Source: Ziziphus jujuba
Lineage: Eukaryota > Streptophyta > Magnoliopsida > Rosales > Rhamnaceae
Assembly (NCBI RefSeq): GCF_031755915.1
Contig: NC_083388.1
Coordinates: 26,753,001 to 26,817,000 of the forward strand
Direction: 5' to 3'
Length of the DNA stretch: 64,000 nt
The position numbers were made by a program, and so were the translations under genes. Under the pieces are notes generated by a model that saw only the letters and a list, made by a program, of their open reading frames with translations, was not told the origin of the DNA and did not search any database. Below are positions 62,884 to 64,000 of this stretch, in pieces; positions within the stretch are counted from its first letter, which is position 1; every line of letters begins with the position of its first letter.

Positions 62884-63060
62884 TAGTTGATTGTTATGAT
62901 TTATATAATTTTGTAACTGTTTAATTTTATGGTGTTTGTTACATCTTTTGTATGAAGACTAAATTATATTAAATATAACATATGAGATTTTTATTATTTG
63001 TTATTAAATTCATATTTTTTATGGTATTTTTGGAATCATGTAATTTTTACATAAATAGCA
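62884..63060. other. Gap between transposase and Myb-like ORF
   Basis: A short AT-rich spacer with no separate signal. Confidence 0.5.
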
Positions 63061-64000
63061 ATGGAAGCTGGAGGTAGCAGTAACGATAATAGGGGTGGTG
63101 ACTCTAAGCGTACATGGACTCAACGAGAGGAAGAAGCTTTACTGATTATCTTAGATGAAGCTGTAGCTAGTGGGCAACGTTGTGATACAGGGTCATTTAA
63201 GCCTGGCACACTTACTATGATTGAGAGGCGACTATCTGATCTGTGTCCTAATTCGAGACTGCGAGCCAATCCACATATTGAGTCGAAGATGAGAAAGTGG
63301 AAGAAGCAATATGGTATAATATATGACATGCTAAACAAAAGTGGATTTGGATGGAATGACTCTCTTAAATGTGTGGAGGTTGACAGTGAAGAAGTTTGGC
63401 AAGCATATGTGCAGGTTTTGAATATTATTTGAAAATATATGTTAATTTCAATTTTAGTTTGTTATCTAGCATTTATTTTTTCTTAGCTAAATGTTGGCTT
63501 TTTGTACTTTAGAGTGCCCCAAGTGCAAAAGGTTGGAGAGGAAAATCTTTTCCTATTTATGAGAAGCTTGCTAATATTTTTGGGAAGGATCGGGCAATCG
63601 GACATGGAGCACAAACTTCAATTGATATGATAAATGAAATAAATCTGGACACTGCAAATGAACCAATTGATAATGTCGATTCTCCAATGTCTGTGAATTG
63701 AGGAGATAGTGAACCATCTACACAAGTCTAAGCAAGAGGTAAACGAAAATCTAGATCGAAGGACGATGACATTCTAGCCGGGTTAGGCAATGCAGCAGAG
63801 AAATTATTTGATAAATTGGCTGCAAAGTTGGAAAAATCCGAAGCTTATTATCCACAATATTTAGCTATGGAGCTTGACAGGTTAGGATTTGAGGCCAGTG
63901 ATAACCTCAAAATCTCTAAGGCAATGAGATCGGATCCATCGAATATAGAGGTTTTTAAGGTTATTAAAACAGATGCGGGGAAGATTGCATATGCTCGTGA
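63061..64000 (+). pseudogene. Myb/SANT-like accessory protein of PIF/Harbinger, interrupted, runs off the window
   Basis: Exon 1 is 63061-63414 and exon 2 starts at 63513. The N-terminal Myb/SANT-like domain reads KRTWTQREEEALLIILDEAV, SRLRANPHIESKMRKWKKQY, then GWNDSLKCVEV. In these elements this partner carries DNA binding and nuclear import for the transposase. In exon 2 the frame has TGA at 63699-63701 and TAA at 63729-63731, after which the same frame resumes with family-like sequence (ILAGLGNAAEKLFDKLAAKL, PQYLAMELDRLGFEAS). The C-terminus lies beyond the window edge. It is probably inactive. Confidence 0.82.

Larger units (their letters stand above)
57789..64000 (+). mobile_element. 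Decayed PIF/Harbinger DNA transposon, left end to window edge
   Basis: The homology to the protease intron stops exactly at 57788, and new sequence starts GGTAGCGTGTTTGTTTCACC, which I take as the terminal inverted repeat region. It is followed by a GC-richer leader, a T/TTC-rich minisatellite, a transposase gene (61528-62883) and a Myb/SANT-like gene (63061 onward), the two-gene make-up of PIF/Harbinger elements. The right end is outside the window, so the terminal repeats and target duplication cannot be confirmed. Confidence 0.7.

Overview
The window is nuclear DNA from a flowering plant, most likely a eudicot. It is AT-rich, the genes are split by GT-AG introns, the proteins belong to typical plant families, and the spacers are full of (TA)n, poly(A/T) runs and small transposons. 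I cannot name the species. Single-frame ORFs here are mostly exon fragments, so the gene models below were spliced by hand by matching exon phase to family-typical protein sequence.

Layout. 1-91: 3' tail of a gene on +. 1.06-1.5 kb: a TATA box with a doubtful small ORF. 2.97-3.47 kb (-): RraA-like protein. 5.8 kb and 7.5 kb: two tRNA-type SINE remnants. 6.36-10.22 kb (-): isopentenyl-diphosphate isomerase with an N-terminal extension and an internal start (plastid/mitochondrial versus cytosolic/peroxisomal forms). 13.45-13.75 kb (+): a 69-residue one-pass membrane protein split by an intron. 16.24-19.97 kb (+): eIF5-mimic/BZW W2-domain protein, 411 aa, with a GC-AG intron. 21.01-23.94 kb (+): PYRR, the plastid riboflavin-pathway reductase, 597 aa. 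23.9-31.6 kb: gene-free, with MITEs and many poly(A)/poly(T) insertions flanked by direct repeats. 32.9-35.9 kb (+): clade-E-like PP2C, 486 aa, with an acylation-type N-terminus. 37.0-41.2 and 43.2-46.4 kb (-): tandem pair of serine carboxypeptidase-like genes (504 and 501 aa). 47.5-48.9 kb (+): DUF2358-type plastid protein. 49.3-53.5 kb (-): A1 aspartic protease with a C-terminal GPI-type tail. 54.9-57.8 kb: a diverged repeat pair, a 104-bp SINE-like insertion with a perfect 22-bp target duplication, and a partial copy of the protease 3' end. 57.8-64.0 kb: a decayed PIF/Harbinger DNA transposon (transposase plus Myb/SANT-like ORF) whose left end lies inside the copied protease intron; it runs off the window.

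The host genes serve separate functions (isoprenoid precursors, riboflavin, translation control, signalling, secreted hydrolases). I see no operon-like or pathway cluster apart from the carboxypeptidase tandem pair. The most unusual signal is at the level of repeats. At about a dozen places a short poly(A)/poly(T) tract with a brief adjoining sequence, often ending in ACC or ACCC next to the A-run, sits between 8-22 bp direct repeats. One member is a longer, young-looking SINE-like element. This suggests a family of extremely short retroposon insertions. Three GC-AG introns, a loss of the GPI signal in the copied protease end, and three stop codons plus an Asp-to-Asn change in the Harbinger genes are the other points worth checking.
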